Positions 17,857 to 26,200 of a DNA stretch of 57,727 nt are shown here, one piece after another. This DNA comes from a virus. The stretch is from IMG/VR virus record IMGVR_UViG_3300040959_000824, positions 1 through 57,727 of that record. One strand, 5' to 3'. A model generated the notes under the pieces. It did not search any database and was not told the DNA's origin. It worked only from the letters and a program-made list of their open reading frames with translations. Numbering within the stretch: position 1 is the first letter of the stretch; each line of letters opens with the position of its first letter. Position numbers and translations under genes: made by a program.

Positions 17857-18473
17857 TACTGCGCTTCCTCAATTTGTTTTTCTAGATCTTTGGTTTCGGC
17901 TTTCTCCGCTGCGAGCTCTGCCGTTAATCGCTCAATCTCAGAGTCCATAGAGGCGCTTTGAGTGTTTGCAGCTTCCAGTGAGGACGTGATAGCACTCTGA
18001 TTCTCTTGCAATGCGGACAGACTTGCTTTGGCTTCGTCTAATCGCTTGCTTACACTGCGCGTTAAGGGCTTGCTGGTTGAAGTGTCTTTTACGGCCTTGT
18101 TAGCTTTGCGCGCTTGCTGCTTATCAAATTTGGCTTGGTTGCGGTTAAGCATGTTTGTCATGTCTTTAGCCAGTTCACGTTCGCTGGTGGCGTCTGGCAA
18201 TGGCTGCTTAGTCGAATTAAGCTGTAGCTGGTAAATGTCGCCTTCAGAGCCGATAAATAGCGTCATGGTCTGGCCGTTCTCAAAAAAGAACTTGGCTTGC
18301 TTCACGCGTTGCGAATCTTTGCGCTTAGGCTTGTTGTCGGCCTGAATGTCGGTCACTGGCTCACCGGCACGTTTTAACGCGTCCACCAGCGACTTTAAGC
18401 CACGTTCGGTCACGTTATCGTAATCAACGACAACGTAACCGTGATTTTGTCTCGATGCGAATAGTCTACTCAA
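17856..18473 (-). CDS. Hypothetical DarA/Hdf-like protein with coiled-coil tail
   Basis: A 205-residue protein. The N-terminal 90 residues include a strand pair, FFFENGQTMTLFIGSEGDIY, that echoes the domain in the DarA-like neighbour (NGQT against DGQS), and the C-terminal 80 residues form a coiled coil rich in Ala, Glu and Gln. In P1 a smaller DarA-related protein, Hdf, sits next to DarA and acts in head assembly of the Dar system; this could be its counterpart, judged by order and partial similarity only. It overlaps the upstream gene by 8 bases. Confidence 0.5.
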   Translation of the reverse strand: MSRLFASRQNHGYVVVDYDNVTERGLKSLVDALKRAGEPVTDIQADNKPKRKDSQRVKQAKFFFENGQTMTLFIGSEGDIYQLQLNSTKQPLPDATSERELAKDMTNMLNRNQAKFDKQQARKANKAVKDTSTSKPLTRSVSKRLDEAKASLSALQENQSAITSSLEAANTQSASMDSEIERLTAELAAEKAETKDLEKQIEEAQ

Positions 18474-18885
18474 TGTAAAAATCCTCTTGGTATTTCGTGA
18501 CGGTCGGGAATATCTTGTAAAGCGGATTCAGGCGAGAGCATGAGCGTTCGATCTTGATGTGTAGCTGCCACGCTTGGCCGTGAACCGGCTCCCCGGCCTC
18601 TTGCTGTAGCTGCTCAATATCGAAGGTAAGAAATTCGGAGTTCAGACCATTGACGGAAAAGTCCAAAGAACGGTGATGCGTGATCACGGACGTAGGCCGC
18701 TTTTTATTTCTCAAGGAGTACGTGATTTGGCTACTTGAAAACGCGCGCTTGGCCCGGAAATCAAGTGCAAATCGCAAAGTTTGCTGGTCGTGCATTTCGC
18801 TGACGCGCTCGATTTTCACCGTGTTGCGTTTAAGTAAAAATCGATCAGCGAAGGCTACCCCAATCACTGCCAATTCATAAATCAT
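18466..18885 (-). CDS. Hypothetical protein after the LydA-like holin
   Basis: A 139-residue soluble protein, rich in beta strands by pattern, with no transmembrane segment. It begins inside the end of the holin gene (4-base overlap). P1 has a lysis inhibitor gene, lydB, of similar size directly after lydA, so an antiholin role is possible, but I see no sequence similarity to it by eye. It could equally belong to the Dar-type genes that follow. Confidence 0.5.
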   Translation of the reverse strand: MIYELAVIGVAFADRFLLKRNTVKIERVSEMHDQQTLRFALDFRAKRAFSSSQITYSLRNKKRPTSVITHHRSLDFSVNGLNSEFLTFDIEQLQQEAGEPVHGQAWQLHIKIERSCSRLNPLYKIFPTVTKYQEDFYIE

Positions 18886-19196
18886 TTAGTCTTTCCTCCG
18901 AAGTTGAGCGCGCCCGAAAACCGCTCAATGAAATGTTTTTTCAGTGCAAGTAGTGTGTCTGAACCGTTATTGGACAGGATTAACACCGCCGCACATGTAT
19001 AGCCTCGATCTATCTCTTGAGTTTCTCCGATATAGGCCACAATCAACCCCACGATAGCGGCCAAAACCAGCTCCGCTAAGAGGTCAAAGTAACCGTTATA
19101 TCGTCCTGCGCGTTTGCCTTGCAGAAAGGAGCCGAAGCCGCTGAAAAACGAGAGAGCTAACACCAACGCTGTAAACCCGATATCAATAACTAACAC
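18882..19196 (-). CDS. LydA-type holin (superfamily III)
   Basis: A 104-residue membrane protein starting with GTG at 19196; AAGGGAG lies ten bases upstream. Three hydrophobic segments (residues about 3-24, 38-59 and 70-80) and the middle LLAELVLAAIVGLIVAYIG with flanking glycines match the LydA holin family, inner-membrane proteins that time lysis. It is the first gene after a perfect CAATTCCTAATAA motif and leads the polyvalent operon, a gene order (holin, small protein, DarA region) also found in P1. A second holin-like gene at 39067 sits with the muramidase, so this one may play an accessory role. Confidence 0.7.
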   Translation of the reverse strand: MLVIDIGFTALVLALSFFSGFGSFLQGKRAGRYNGYFDLLAELVLAAIVGLIVAYIGETQEIDRGYTCAAVLILSNNGSDTLLALKKHFIERFSGALNFGGKTK

Positions 19197-19233
19197 AGGT
19201 CAAACGCTCCCTTTTAATGGTTATGTAAGAATA

Positions 19234-19246
19234 TTATTAGGAATTG
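19234..19246 (-). promoter_or_regulatory. Candidate late promoter CAATTCCTAATAA, polyvalent operon
   Basis: Exact 13-base copy read leftward, 38 bases before the holin GTG start. Downstream of it lies a single run of eight overlapping genes ending at 10215. Confidence 0.6.
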
Positions 19247-19288
19247 ACAGGGGATAACAAACTTTAGCGTTACTTATTTTTTAACCAA

Positions 19289-19318
19289 CAAAAAAGGGAC
19301 TCCGAAGAGCCCCTTTTG
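19289..19318 (-). terminator. Intrinsic terminator of the tail-fibre operon
   Basis: Read leftward, AAAAGGGGCTC, a TTCG tetraloop and GAGTCCC followed by TTTTTT. It lies 28 bases beyond the stop of the fibre-assembly gene at 19346 and just before the promoter motif of the next operon. The + strand reading has a shorter T-run. Confidence 0.8.
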
Positions 19319-19322
19319 TCAC

Positions 19323-19340
19323 AGTTTGGCATGCCAAACT
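19323..19340. repeat. 18-bp perfect palindrome, second copy of the 8086 core
   Basis: AGTTTGGCATGCCAAACT is identical to the core of the palindrome at 8086-8109. Here it stands between the fibre-assembly stop (19346) and the terminator at 19289, in the opposite transcriptional context. Confidence 0.6.
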
Positions 19341-19345
19341 TTTTG

Positions 19346-19789
19346 TTATGGTGTTTGCAACAACGCCGGTTCATCAGGCCAAACAACCGAGTCCGGGAAC
19401 GTCGATTGCTGCGGCACATCGAGCAAGTCTTGGCGGTAGGTTGCTAACTCCTGTTGCTCTTCACTGGTGAACGAGGCCCAGCGAAGCGGATTGGATACGA
19501 TTACATCTATCTCGACAAGCAAGCCGTCACGCTTTGAACGAATTACCATCTCCATTTGCTCTTTAGTCGGACCTGAGTAGTCGGCAATCTCGCCGTAGTC
19601 ACCTCTTTTCAAACCTTCCCAAATCACCTTGCCGTGGGTCGTATCGTAGTTTGCGTCCACTGAAAACGGAAGGAGTTCACCCTCCCAAATACTAAGCTCT
19701 AGATCACATAGAACGTGCGTATGCTCTTTATTGATAAATTTAGGGTTCTCTACGCGCAATACATTTGCGCCAATATCTTGCAGTTCCAT
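19346..19789 (-). CDS. Tail fibre assembly protein
   Basis: A 147-residue protein. The C-terminal third (LATYRQDLLDVPQQS followed by VVWPDEPALL) is the hallmark of tail fibre assembly chaperones, which help the fibre trimer fold and stay with its tip. It begins 9 bases after the 1684-residue fibre gene, the normal position for this chaperone, and is the last gene of the operon before the terminator at 19289. Confidence 0.8.
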   Translation of the reverse strand: MELQDIGANVLRVENPKFINKEHTHVLCDLELSIWEGELLPFSVDANYDTTHGKVIWEGLKRGDYGEIADYSGPTKEQMEMVIRSKRDGLLVEIDVIVSNPLRWASFTSEEQQELATYRQDLLDVPQQSTFPDSVVWPDEPALLQTP

Positions 19790-19798
19790 TTCTTTTCC

Positions 19799-22700
19799 TT
19801 ACGCTACACGCTGCCATAAGGTCATATTGCCATTTGCAATATGACCACGCTGTCTCCACGTCCCCGTCAGCGCAACACCGCCATTTTGGGAATAAACCCC
19901 AAAGCTATATGCTGTGTCCGTTCTGTATGAAATAGTCTCACTAGCTGCCCTTGATCCAGAATACCGAGAGTTAACAGCAACCGTTGTACCTATTGGGAAT
20001 GATGTATTTGTCGAGCTGCTTCCGCTATAAACACTATTCCCGGTCGCCGCGACCGCTTTGTCATACGCTGTTTTAACGGCTTTTGCGGTTGCGAAATGAG
20101 AAGTTGACGTGCTACTTACTGAGCTGGTCACACCGTAGTTCGCAACGTTACTCAGACCGACGTCGGCTTTGCTCGGCTTATTCCCCGGACTGTAAACCCG
20201 ACCTGAAGAGTCGTTAACGCTCCCCGACGCTGATACGCTTCCTGTTACAGAAACACCGCCGCTGGTGGTTTCAAATTTCGAACTGCCGTTGTAATACAGT
20301 ACAGCACCAGCGTTATGAGTAGCCAGAAATAGCCATTCATTATCGACATCATTGTAAATACCGGTCTTTGTGCTGCCGTCATGCATAAGCACGGCGCGCC
20401 CCTCAATCGAGTAACCGCCCCATCCAGATTTACGACCATACGTAGCTACCGTACCATAGTTACCCGTCGCTTCACGCAGGTAGTATGCTGTACCCGCAAA
20501 GTAGTGGCGATTTGACTTAATCGAGTTAGTGCTACCTTGAATTTCAACGCCTGTACTTGAATAAACCGTGTCGCCCGAATGCCACACAATGTCATACCAT
20601 GATTCTGAAGTATTTCCTGAGTTAACGTCTACTGTATCAGCCCATGTCGCAGTTGAAGCGTTGCCGCTTAACGCACCATAGAAAGTAGCCGCCCGAACTA
20701 CACCATACGAACTGCCGCCCTGCGCGTAGAATCTAAAATCACCACCTGCACGCATTTGCAGACTTCCTGCATACAGACCTGATTGATGGAACCCAACCGT
20801 CGGATATACCGTGTTTGTTCTGCCATTACCTTTGACCTCAATACCACCGCCGTTGTAGTCGTTGCCTGTACCGTTAGTGATAATTCGTCTTGTGTTAAAG
20901 TCTTGGCTGCCACTGCCAGCTTTATAAGCAAATCGCGAGTTAGACTCTGACTCGGTGAAGTAACGACCATCTAGATGCGTTGAATAGTTGCTCGTATTCA
21001 GAACTGTACTGCCATTGAATTTCAATGCACTTGCGGTGTTCTGAGAGCCACCCTGAACAGTCAGCGAGTTCAACCCTGCCGCTAGTGTTAGATATTCAGT
21101 TGGAGATGCGTTGTCATTGTCAGCTTTGATTTTAATGTTACCAATGCTTTCAAATGAAGCATGAGCACCCGCAGCAGTCAGCCAGCTTCTGGCGTCCCCC
21201 ACATATAATTTCTTACCGTCAGATAGCGCCAAGTCGCCATTAATCGCACCGCCAGTTAATTTCAGGTATCTCGTATCGTGAGTATGACTATCATTATTCA
21301 CGGTTACTGATAAAGTAGCATTCGCACTACCATCCCAAGATACTGAACCACTTGCATCGCCAGAAAGCGTTAGCGTTCGTGCTGTTGTCCATTTGTCTGC
21401 ATTCGGGTGATAGTTGTCTGCAAACAGACGTATTGCTGTTTTATCAGCACCCGCACTCTGACCGCCGAAGAACGCGGCCGTACAATCAAAATCTATACCG
21501 ATATAACCCCAGTAACCATTAGAATTTGGGTGAGCTTGTGTCCACAAATACTTCCACGTATGACCGTATGTCGGTAGACCTGTAATGCTAGAACCTTGCC
21601 AGAAGCCAGATTCACGACGAAGTGCAGTATTACCCAAAATCGAACTTGGTAAAGAGCGACCGTATGTGCCTAGACCATAACCACTAGGTGCAGCACCAAT
21701 TTCAGCAAGTGACCAACTTACATTCGAAGAGCCATTCACAGGACGAGCAGTATTGCCAATTGTCAGCGTTCGAGCAGTACCCCAGCTAGAGGTTGTAATA
21801 TTAGCCGTGCCATCGAACGAGGTTCCGTTGATCGTTCTGGCCGTAGTTAACTTATCCGCATTTGGGTGATATGCATCATGGAACAAGTTTTTCCACGACT
21901 GCCACGAACCGCCAGTATTGCTCCAGCCACGAAACGCCAACATATTGTTGCCGTGACCACCTGCGATCTGCAAACCAGTATCTGAGTTTCTAGCGACAAT
22001 TAACGAGCCGTAGAAGTTATTAGAGGGAGCATTTGAACCAGTACCACTTACACCATAGAATCCTGAATCTCTAAAGTTATTGTAATCAGTAACAACACGG
22101 CCTTGAACCGGAGCTGCACCTATCTCAGACAATGACCACGATAAATCGCCGCTACCATCAACTGTCTTGCTAGTATTTCCGATTTTTATAGCTCGACCAG
22201 TAGCCCATTTAGAAGCAGTCGAAGCGTTGCCACTCAATGCACCAGTGAACGTTGATGCTGAAACGTTACCTGTAAACTGAGCTTGACCACGATACATTTT
22301 CAGCCATTGTGTAAACGCGCCACCTTGCGAAGTAGTATCATAATCACCGAACTGCATGTATTCAGTGCCGTTGTCGTCAGCAGTTGAAAATCTCAAGTAA
22401 CCTGCATTTGATGCACCCAACCATTCGATTGCTGCATCATCATTTGCAGAAACACCGGGGCCAAAACGAAGTTTTGTAATGCCGCCCAAGCTAGTGTGGT
22501 TGTGAGAGTTATCCGCAACGACCGTACTTAGCGTCACGTTCGAGCTACCGTCAATCGACACAGACCCCGTAACATCACCTGATAGACTTAAGATTCTTGC
22601 AGTTGTCCATTTATCTGCATTTGGGTGATATGCATCATGGTACAAGTTTTTCCACGATTGCCACGTACCACCAGTATTGCTCCAGCCACGAAACGCCAAC

Positions 22701-24853
22701 ATATTGTTGTTGTGACCACCTGCGATCTGCAAACCAGTATCTTTGTTTTGGGCGACAATCAACGAACCGAAGCTGTTTTTAGATGGAGCATTTGAACCTA
22801 CATAATTAACACCGTAGAACCCAGACTCTCTATAGCTGTTGTAGTCATTGACAACACGACCTTGAACCGGAGCGGCACCTATTTCAGCAAGAGTCCACGA
22901 TAGATCGCCGCTACCATCAAATAACTTGCTAGCCTCACCAACGCGGATTGTTCGAGCGGTTGTTAAAGCATCTGCGACTGGATGATAGTTGTCTGCATAA
23001 ACGCGCTGACTTGAATTGACATACATGTTACCAGCGGCATACGTATGCCCCTGACCTTTCACCCAAAACGCGCGACGCGTAAAGTCGTGATTATCTGTAG
23101 CAGCGCCCACGAACGAGATGACGTTAAACGCATCTTCTGCATCATTTGCTGCAATCGCAATCGTCACATGCCCGTTACTTGGCCCTCGAATGTTCAGCGC
23201 CGTATCAGATCCACCGACCACGCCGTCACCCAAGTTAGCTGATTTTACGATAAAAGCCCCGGAGCCAAACTGTGCTTGGTTAAGGCCGAAATCAAGATCT
23301 CCCGCCATTGCGTCACCAGCACGGTTTACCGCGCCAATTTCTGCCAGCGACCACGACACACCTTTAGATCCATCAACCGACTTGGTTGCATTGCCGATAG
23401 TCAGAGCACGCGCCGTATACCACTTACTGGCAGATACCGCATTCGCCCCCGCATCAAGCTTGCTATTTGCCAAATCGTAGGCTTGCTTAACAGCGTAGGG
23501 TGTTGCTGCGTAGGCTGACGACGTACTGGCTACCGAGTTAGACAACTGAATCACACCCGTCTGCGACGTCGTGGCCGTTCGAACGCCAATAGAGAAGTTC
23601 GCGCCAAGCGTACCGCCTCCGGTGATCGCACCAGACACACTAACGGATGTCGCCTTGTCTGCTTTTGTCGCCAGAGTGTTATTAATCGCATTAATGGCGT
23701 TAGCATCATCATTTAACTGCGCCGCCAATTCTGTCAGCGTATCTAGCGCCTCTTGCGGGGCATCACCAAGCAATTGGTTATACAAGTTATCTGCGTGCGT
23801 CTTAGAGTTAGACTCTGCCAGCACTGCGCGATCATGCGCTCTCTTGGCTGCGTTAGAACTGGCGTAAACGGTTGAACTGGTGGAAGTGACAGAATCCGAA
23901 ATATTGCGGTTATTCGGACTAAATACGCGCTGGTTGTTTTCGTAGATTTCACCAGTAGTTTGAATCTCACCACTCACCAACACACCGGCCTGAGTCGTAG
24001 TGAGGCGCACATTACTGCCGTTAAACAACTTAACTGACGGCTCGGCACCACCTTGCAGCTTCATAATAGACGCGAGGCCACCCGAACCATTATCAACCTG
24101 AAAATCCACCAAGCCATTTACTGCTTGTTGTCTGACAATAAGATTGCCGGTTTCATTTTCAACGAACGAGTTTGTACCGTCGTGATAAAGCGTTAGATCG
24201 CGAGCGTCACCCACTGACCACTCAAAGTTATCACCAAGCGTTACATCCCCTTCAACAAAAGAGTCCGCGTCATTACGCACATACTGCTTGTGTGGGTGCA
24301 CATCGGTAAGGTGAGATTCAAGATCGTAACCGCCAAGCTCTCGCTCATCAAAGTTTAAGTGTGCATTGGTTAGCTCAGTCGCACCCGCTGGTACGTCGGC
24401 CACACATAAAATCACATGATGCTCTTGCACTTGCGCTTCAGTCAGCACCTTAATGCTGGCCGCTTCAATGTCTGAATCCGAATCCACCTGACTGGTTGTA
24501 ACGCCATGCTCAAAGAAAGCCTCAAGAACCACGTAGGAAACTTGACCCGCCGGGATTGATAATGAAATCGGCTTTTGCTGGCGAACGGTTAACAGGTAGT
24601 CGTCACGCTCCACCAGCGCCACACCAAAACTAACCGACTCGCCGGTTTGGTTTTGGGTGTTACTAATGTCAAGCGTAAGACCATCGCCCGGAAAGCACGC
24701 AAAACCTCGGAAGACCCCGGCGCGTACAATACCGCAAAACTTGCGGTTTAAGCTGGTAGACGTGAACGGCTCTAGATACTGAATATCAGTAACTAAAGGC
24801 ATGGATGCAGCGTCAGAGGTTTGAGCTGCAAGTGTGATCATTTCAACTGTCAT
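19799..24853 (-). CDS. Tail fibre protein
   Basis: A 1684-residue receptor-binding fibre. The first 200 residues form the baseplate attachment region; then come phage-fibre repeats of the form GASYWTTARTL or DKWTTARTLTLSGD, knob-like modules (GLQIAGGHNNNMLAFRGW) in two near-identical copies, and a C-terminal tip ending in TWRQRGHIANGNMTLWQRVA. It is rich in Gly, Ser, Thr and Asn. A chaperone gene follows. The internal duplication at DNA level (21855-22133 and 22612-22889) suggests recombination or recent expansion, common in host-range genes. Confidence 0.88.
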   Translation of the reverse strand: MTVEMITLAAQTSDAASMPLVTDIQYLEPFTSTSLNRKFCGIVRAGVFRGFACFPGDGLTLDISNTQNQTGESVSFGVALVERDDYLLTVRQQKPISLSIPAGQVSYVVLEAFFEHGVTTSQVDSDSDIEAASIKVLTEAQVQEHHVILCVADVPAGATELTNAHLNFDERELGGYDLESHLTDVHPHKQYVRNDADSFVEGDVTLGDNFEWSVGDARDLTLYHDGTNSFVENETGNLIVRQQAVNGLVDFQVDNGSGGLASIMKLQGGAEPSVKLFNGSNVRLTTTQAGVLVSGEIQTTGEIYENNQRVFSPNNRNISDSVTSTSSTVYASSNAAKRAHDRAVLAESNSKTHADNLYNQLLGDAPQEALDTLTELAAQLNDDANAINAINNTLATKADKATSVSVSGAITGGGTLGANFSIGVRTATTSQTGVIQLSNSVASTSSAYAATPYAVKQAYDLANSKLDAGANAVSASKWYTARALTIGNATKSVDGSKGVSWSLAEIGAVNRAGDAMAGDLDFGLNQAQFGSGAFIVKSANLGDGVVGGSDTALNIRGPSNGHVTIAIAANDAEDAFNVISFVGAATDNHDFTRRAFWVKGQGHTYAAGNMYVNSSQRVYADNYHPVADALTTARTIRVGEASKLFDGSGDLSWTLAEIGAAPVQGRVVNDYNSYRESGFYGVNYVGSNAPSKNSFGSLIVAQNKDTGLQIAGGHNNNMLAFRGWSNTGGTWQSWKNLYHDAYHPNADKWTTARILSLSGDVTGSVSIDGSSNVTLSTVVADNSHNHTSLGGITKLRFGPGVSANDDAAIEWLGASNAGYLRFSTADDNGTEYMQFGDYDTTSQGGAFTQWLKMYRGQAQFTGNVSASTFTGALSGNASTASKWATGRAIKIGNTSKTVDGSGDLSWSLSEIGAAPVQGRVVTDYNNFRDSGFYGVSGTGSNAPSNNFYGSLIVARNSDTGLQIAGGHGNNMLAFRGWSNTGGSWQSWKNLFHDAYHPNADKLTTARTINGTSFDGTANITTSSWGTARTLTIGNTARPVNGSSNVSWSLAEIGAAPSGYGLGTYGRSLPSSILGNTALRRESGFWQGSSITGLPTYGHTWKYLWTQAHPNSNGYWGYIGIDFDCTAAFFGGQSAGADKTAIRLFADNYHPNADKWTTARTLTLSGDASGSVSWDGSANATLSVTVNNDSHTHDTRYLKLTGGAINGDLALSDGKKLYVGDARSWLTAAGAHASFESIGNIKIKADNDNASPTEYLTLAAGLNSLTVQGGSQNTASALKFNGSTVLNTSNYSTHLDGRYFTESESNSRFAYKAGSGSQDFNTRRIITNGTGNDYNGGGIEVKGNGRTNTVYPTVGFHQSGLYAGSLQMRAGGDFRFYAQGGSSYGVVRAATFYGALSGNASTATWADTVDVNSGNTSESWYDIVWHSGDTVYSSTGVEIQGSTNSIKSNRHYFAGTAYYLREATGNYGTVATYGRKSGWGGYSIEGRAVLMHDGSTKTGIYNDVDNEWLFLATHNAGAVLYYNGSSKFETTSGGVSVTGSVSASGSVNDSSGRVYSPGNKPSKADVGLSNVANYGVTSSVSSTSTSHFATAKAVKTAYDKAVAATGNSVYSGSSSTNTSFPIGTTVAVNSRYSGSRAASETISYRTDTAYSFGVYSQNGGVALTGTWRQRGHIANGNMTLWQRVA
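21855..22133. repeat. Tail fibre internal direct repeat, copy 1
   Basis: About 280 bp that pairs with 22612-22889 at a distance of about 757 bp; stretches of 20 bases and more are identical, overall near 90% by eye. It encodes the module with AGGHGNNMLAFRGWSNTGG. Boundaries are approximate. Confidence 0.7.
22612..22889. repeat. Tail fibre internal direct repeat, copy 2
   Basis: Second copy of the 280-bp module, encoding AGGHNNNMLAFRGWSNTGG. The differences are partly synonymous, indicating some age but possible ongoing exchange. Confidence 0.7.
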
Positions 24854-24864
24854 TGCCGCGCCCC

Positions 24865-25293
24865 TTACACTGTCACAACTACGTCAGAGCGAGCCGTTTC
24901 AATGGTAATTTCTAGCGCGATACCACGATCTGAATACAGCCATACCGGCTGTGTGACAGCGACCGCGATCAAATTGCCGTTCGTATCCTTTACGCCAACG
25001 CAGGAGAATTGCTTTTGCTCTTCCAAAGCGCCTGAAGGAATCGACGTCGTGATAACGATATAGCCATTTACATAGCTATATGCCGCGTCGGATGTGTAAA
25101 ACACATTATCAACGTAGGATTTATCAAGGTCGATATCCATAGCACTAGGCACGCCATCGACGGTTTCAATGAGATCGTATCCCCAATCAATCTGGCCGAA
25201 CTGAAAGTATGGCTCCTGATTGGGTAGGCTCGACAAAGCCCTTTGATCGTAATATTTATTCAGCAATGTGCTGTTTTTTAAAACAACGGCCAT
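24865..25293 (-). CDS. Putative fibre-baseplate connector protein
   Basis: A 142-residue protein directly upstream of the fibre gene (11-base gap). The sequence is strand-rich, with ALEITIETARSDVVVTV at the C-terminus, which partly mirrors the N-terminal attachment style of the fibre. I do not recognise a family; position between a wedge protein and the fibre suggests a short fibre or connector. A CTCCCCGC leader motif precedes it. Confidence 0.55.
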   Translation of the reverse strand: MAVVLKNSTLLNKYYDQRALSSLPNQEPYFQFGQIDWGYDLIETVDGVPSAMDIDLDKSYVDNVFYTSDAAYSYVNGYIVITTSIPSGALEEQKQFSCVGVKDTNGNLIAVAVTQPVWLYSDRGIALEITIETARSDVVVTV

Positions 25294-25317
25294 AACACCT
25301 CACGCGGGTTTGTTAAT

Positions 25318-25340
25318 GGCGTTCTTTTAAGCGGGGAAGC
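25318..25340 (-). repeat. CTCCCCGC leader motif, copy c
   Basis: Leftward reading GCTTCCCCGCTTAAAAGAAC followed by GCC, starting four bases after the stop of the gene at 25344 and ending about 25 bases before the next start at 25293. Confidence 0.5.
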
Positions 25341-25343
25341 GAG

Positions 25344-26198
25344 TTAATAGTAACGTCTATCGAGCGAGATTGCATCACATGGAACACTATCCATTCGTGG
25401 TGTGCCATAAATTGGCGTAGCTTTTACCTCATCGCTCATTGCTGAGTTCTCTGTTACATCGTCTTGCGTATTGCGCGCAACCTCAGTTTCATCATGAACC
25501 TGAAAAGGAACATCTGCGACGTGAGTCGTCACCGAGTGAAGCAAATCAAAGACATCAACAATGCTAATGGAGATATAGTAACTCTGACCATCACAGACAA
25601 TCCGTAGTGGTACCAGCGGATAAATAACCCGGCGCACCTTTTCCTCAAACAGTGCGATATCATCCTCTGACACCCCATTTTCACCGCCAGACACGTCGTT
25701 AATAGGCACGCGGATCACGCCTCGACTGGTCATAAAGAAGTCGTCACGGAGTAAGCCTTGTGGAGCGTAGCTGTCTATCTCATGCTGCGTCACAAACAGC
25801 GAGCCATACGGATACTTTTCCTGATCAACAGGTGCGTATTGTGGCTCCCATGATACGCGCATTCCGAAAAACTCCCGCGTTAGCGTTGCCACCAGCGGAT
25901 AAATAGTCTTCTTAAAGTGGACTTCATCTTGTCGGCGCATGATAACGTGTGGCAAATCCTCTTCCACCACACCATCGGAGATCGGAAAGACTTTGCGCAG
26001 TTCTTCGGTATCACGGAGTAAGTCTTTCACTTCCATGTCGTAAAGCGAGTTGCGCGCCTTAAGCCGGTCTAGGTACCCCTCAACATGATCGTTAATGCCT
26101 TGCGCGAGTGCGGACGCCAAATCAAGCCAGCTTTGCTCACTGGCTTTAGTGGAAGTTAACTGGCCCTGTAACCACTCTTTCAGTTCAGATAACACCAT
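25344..26198 (-). CDS. Baseplate protein, probable tail-protein-I-like wedge component
   Basis: A 284-residue protein placed between the J-like wedge protein and the fibre region, where contractile phages encode the protein that links wedge to fibre. The N-terminus is helical (LKEWLQGQLTSTKASEQSWLD), and the middle has strand-rich stretches (VSWEPQYAPVDQEKYPYGS). No diagnostic motif is recognised, so the function is by gene order. Its start lies 2 bases after the J-like stop. Confidence 0.5.
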   Translation of the reverse strand: MVLSELKEWLQGQLTSTKASEQSWLDLASALAQGINDHVEGYLDRLKARNSLYDMEVKDLLRDTEELRKVFPISDGVVEEDLPHVIMRRQDEVHFKKTIYPLVATLTREFFGMRVSWEPQYAPVDQEKYPYGSLFVTQHEIDSYAPQGLLRDDFFMTSRGVIRVPINDVSGGENGVSEDDIALFEEKVRRVIYPLVPLRIVCDGQSYYISISIVDVFDLLHSVTTHVADVPFQVHDETEVARNTQDDVTENSAMSDEVKATPIYGTPRMDSVPCDAISLDRRYY

Positions 26199-26200
26199 AG

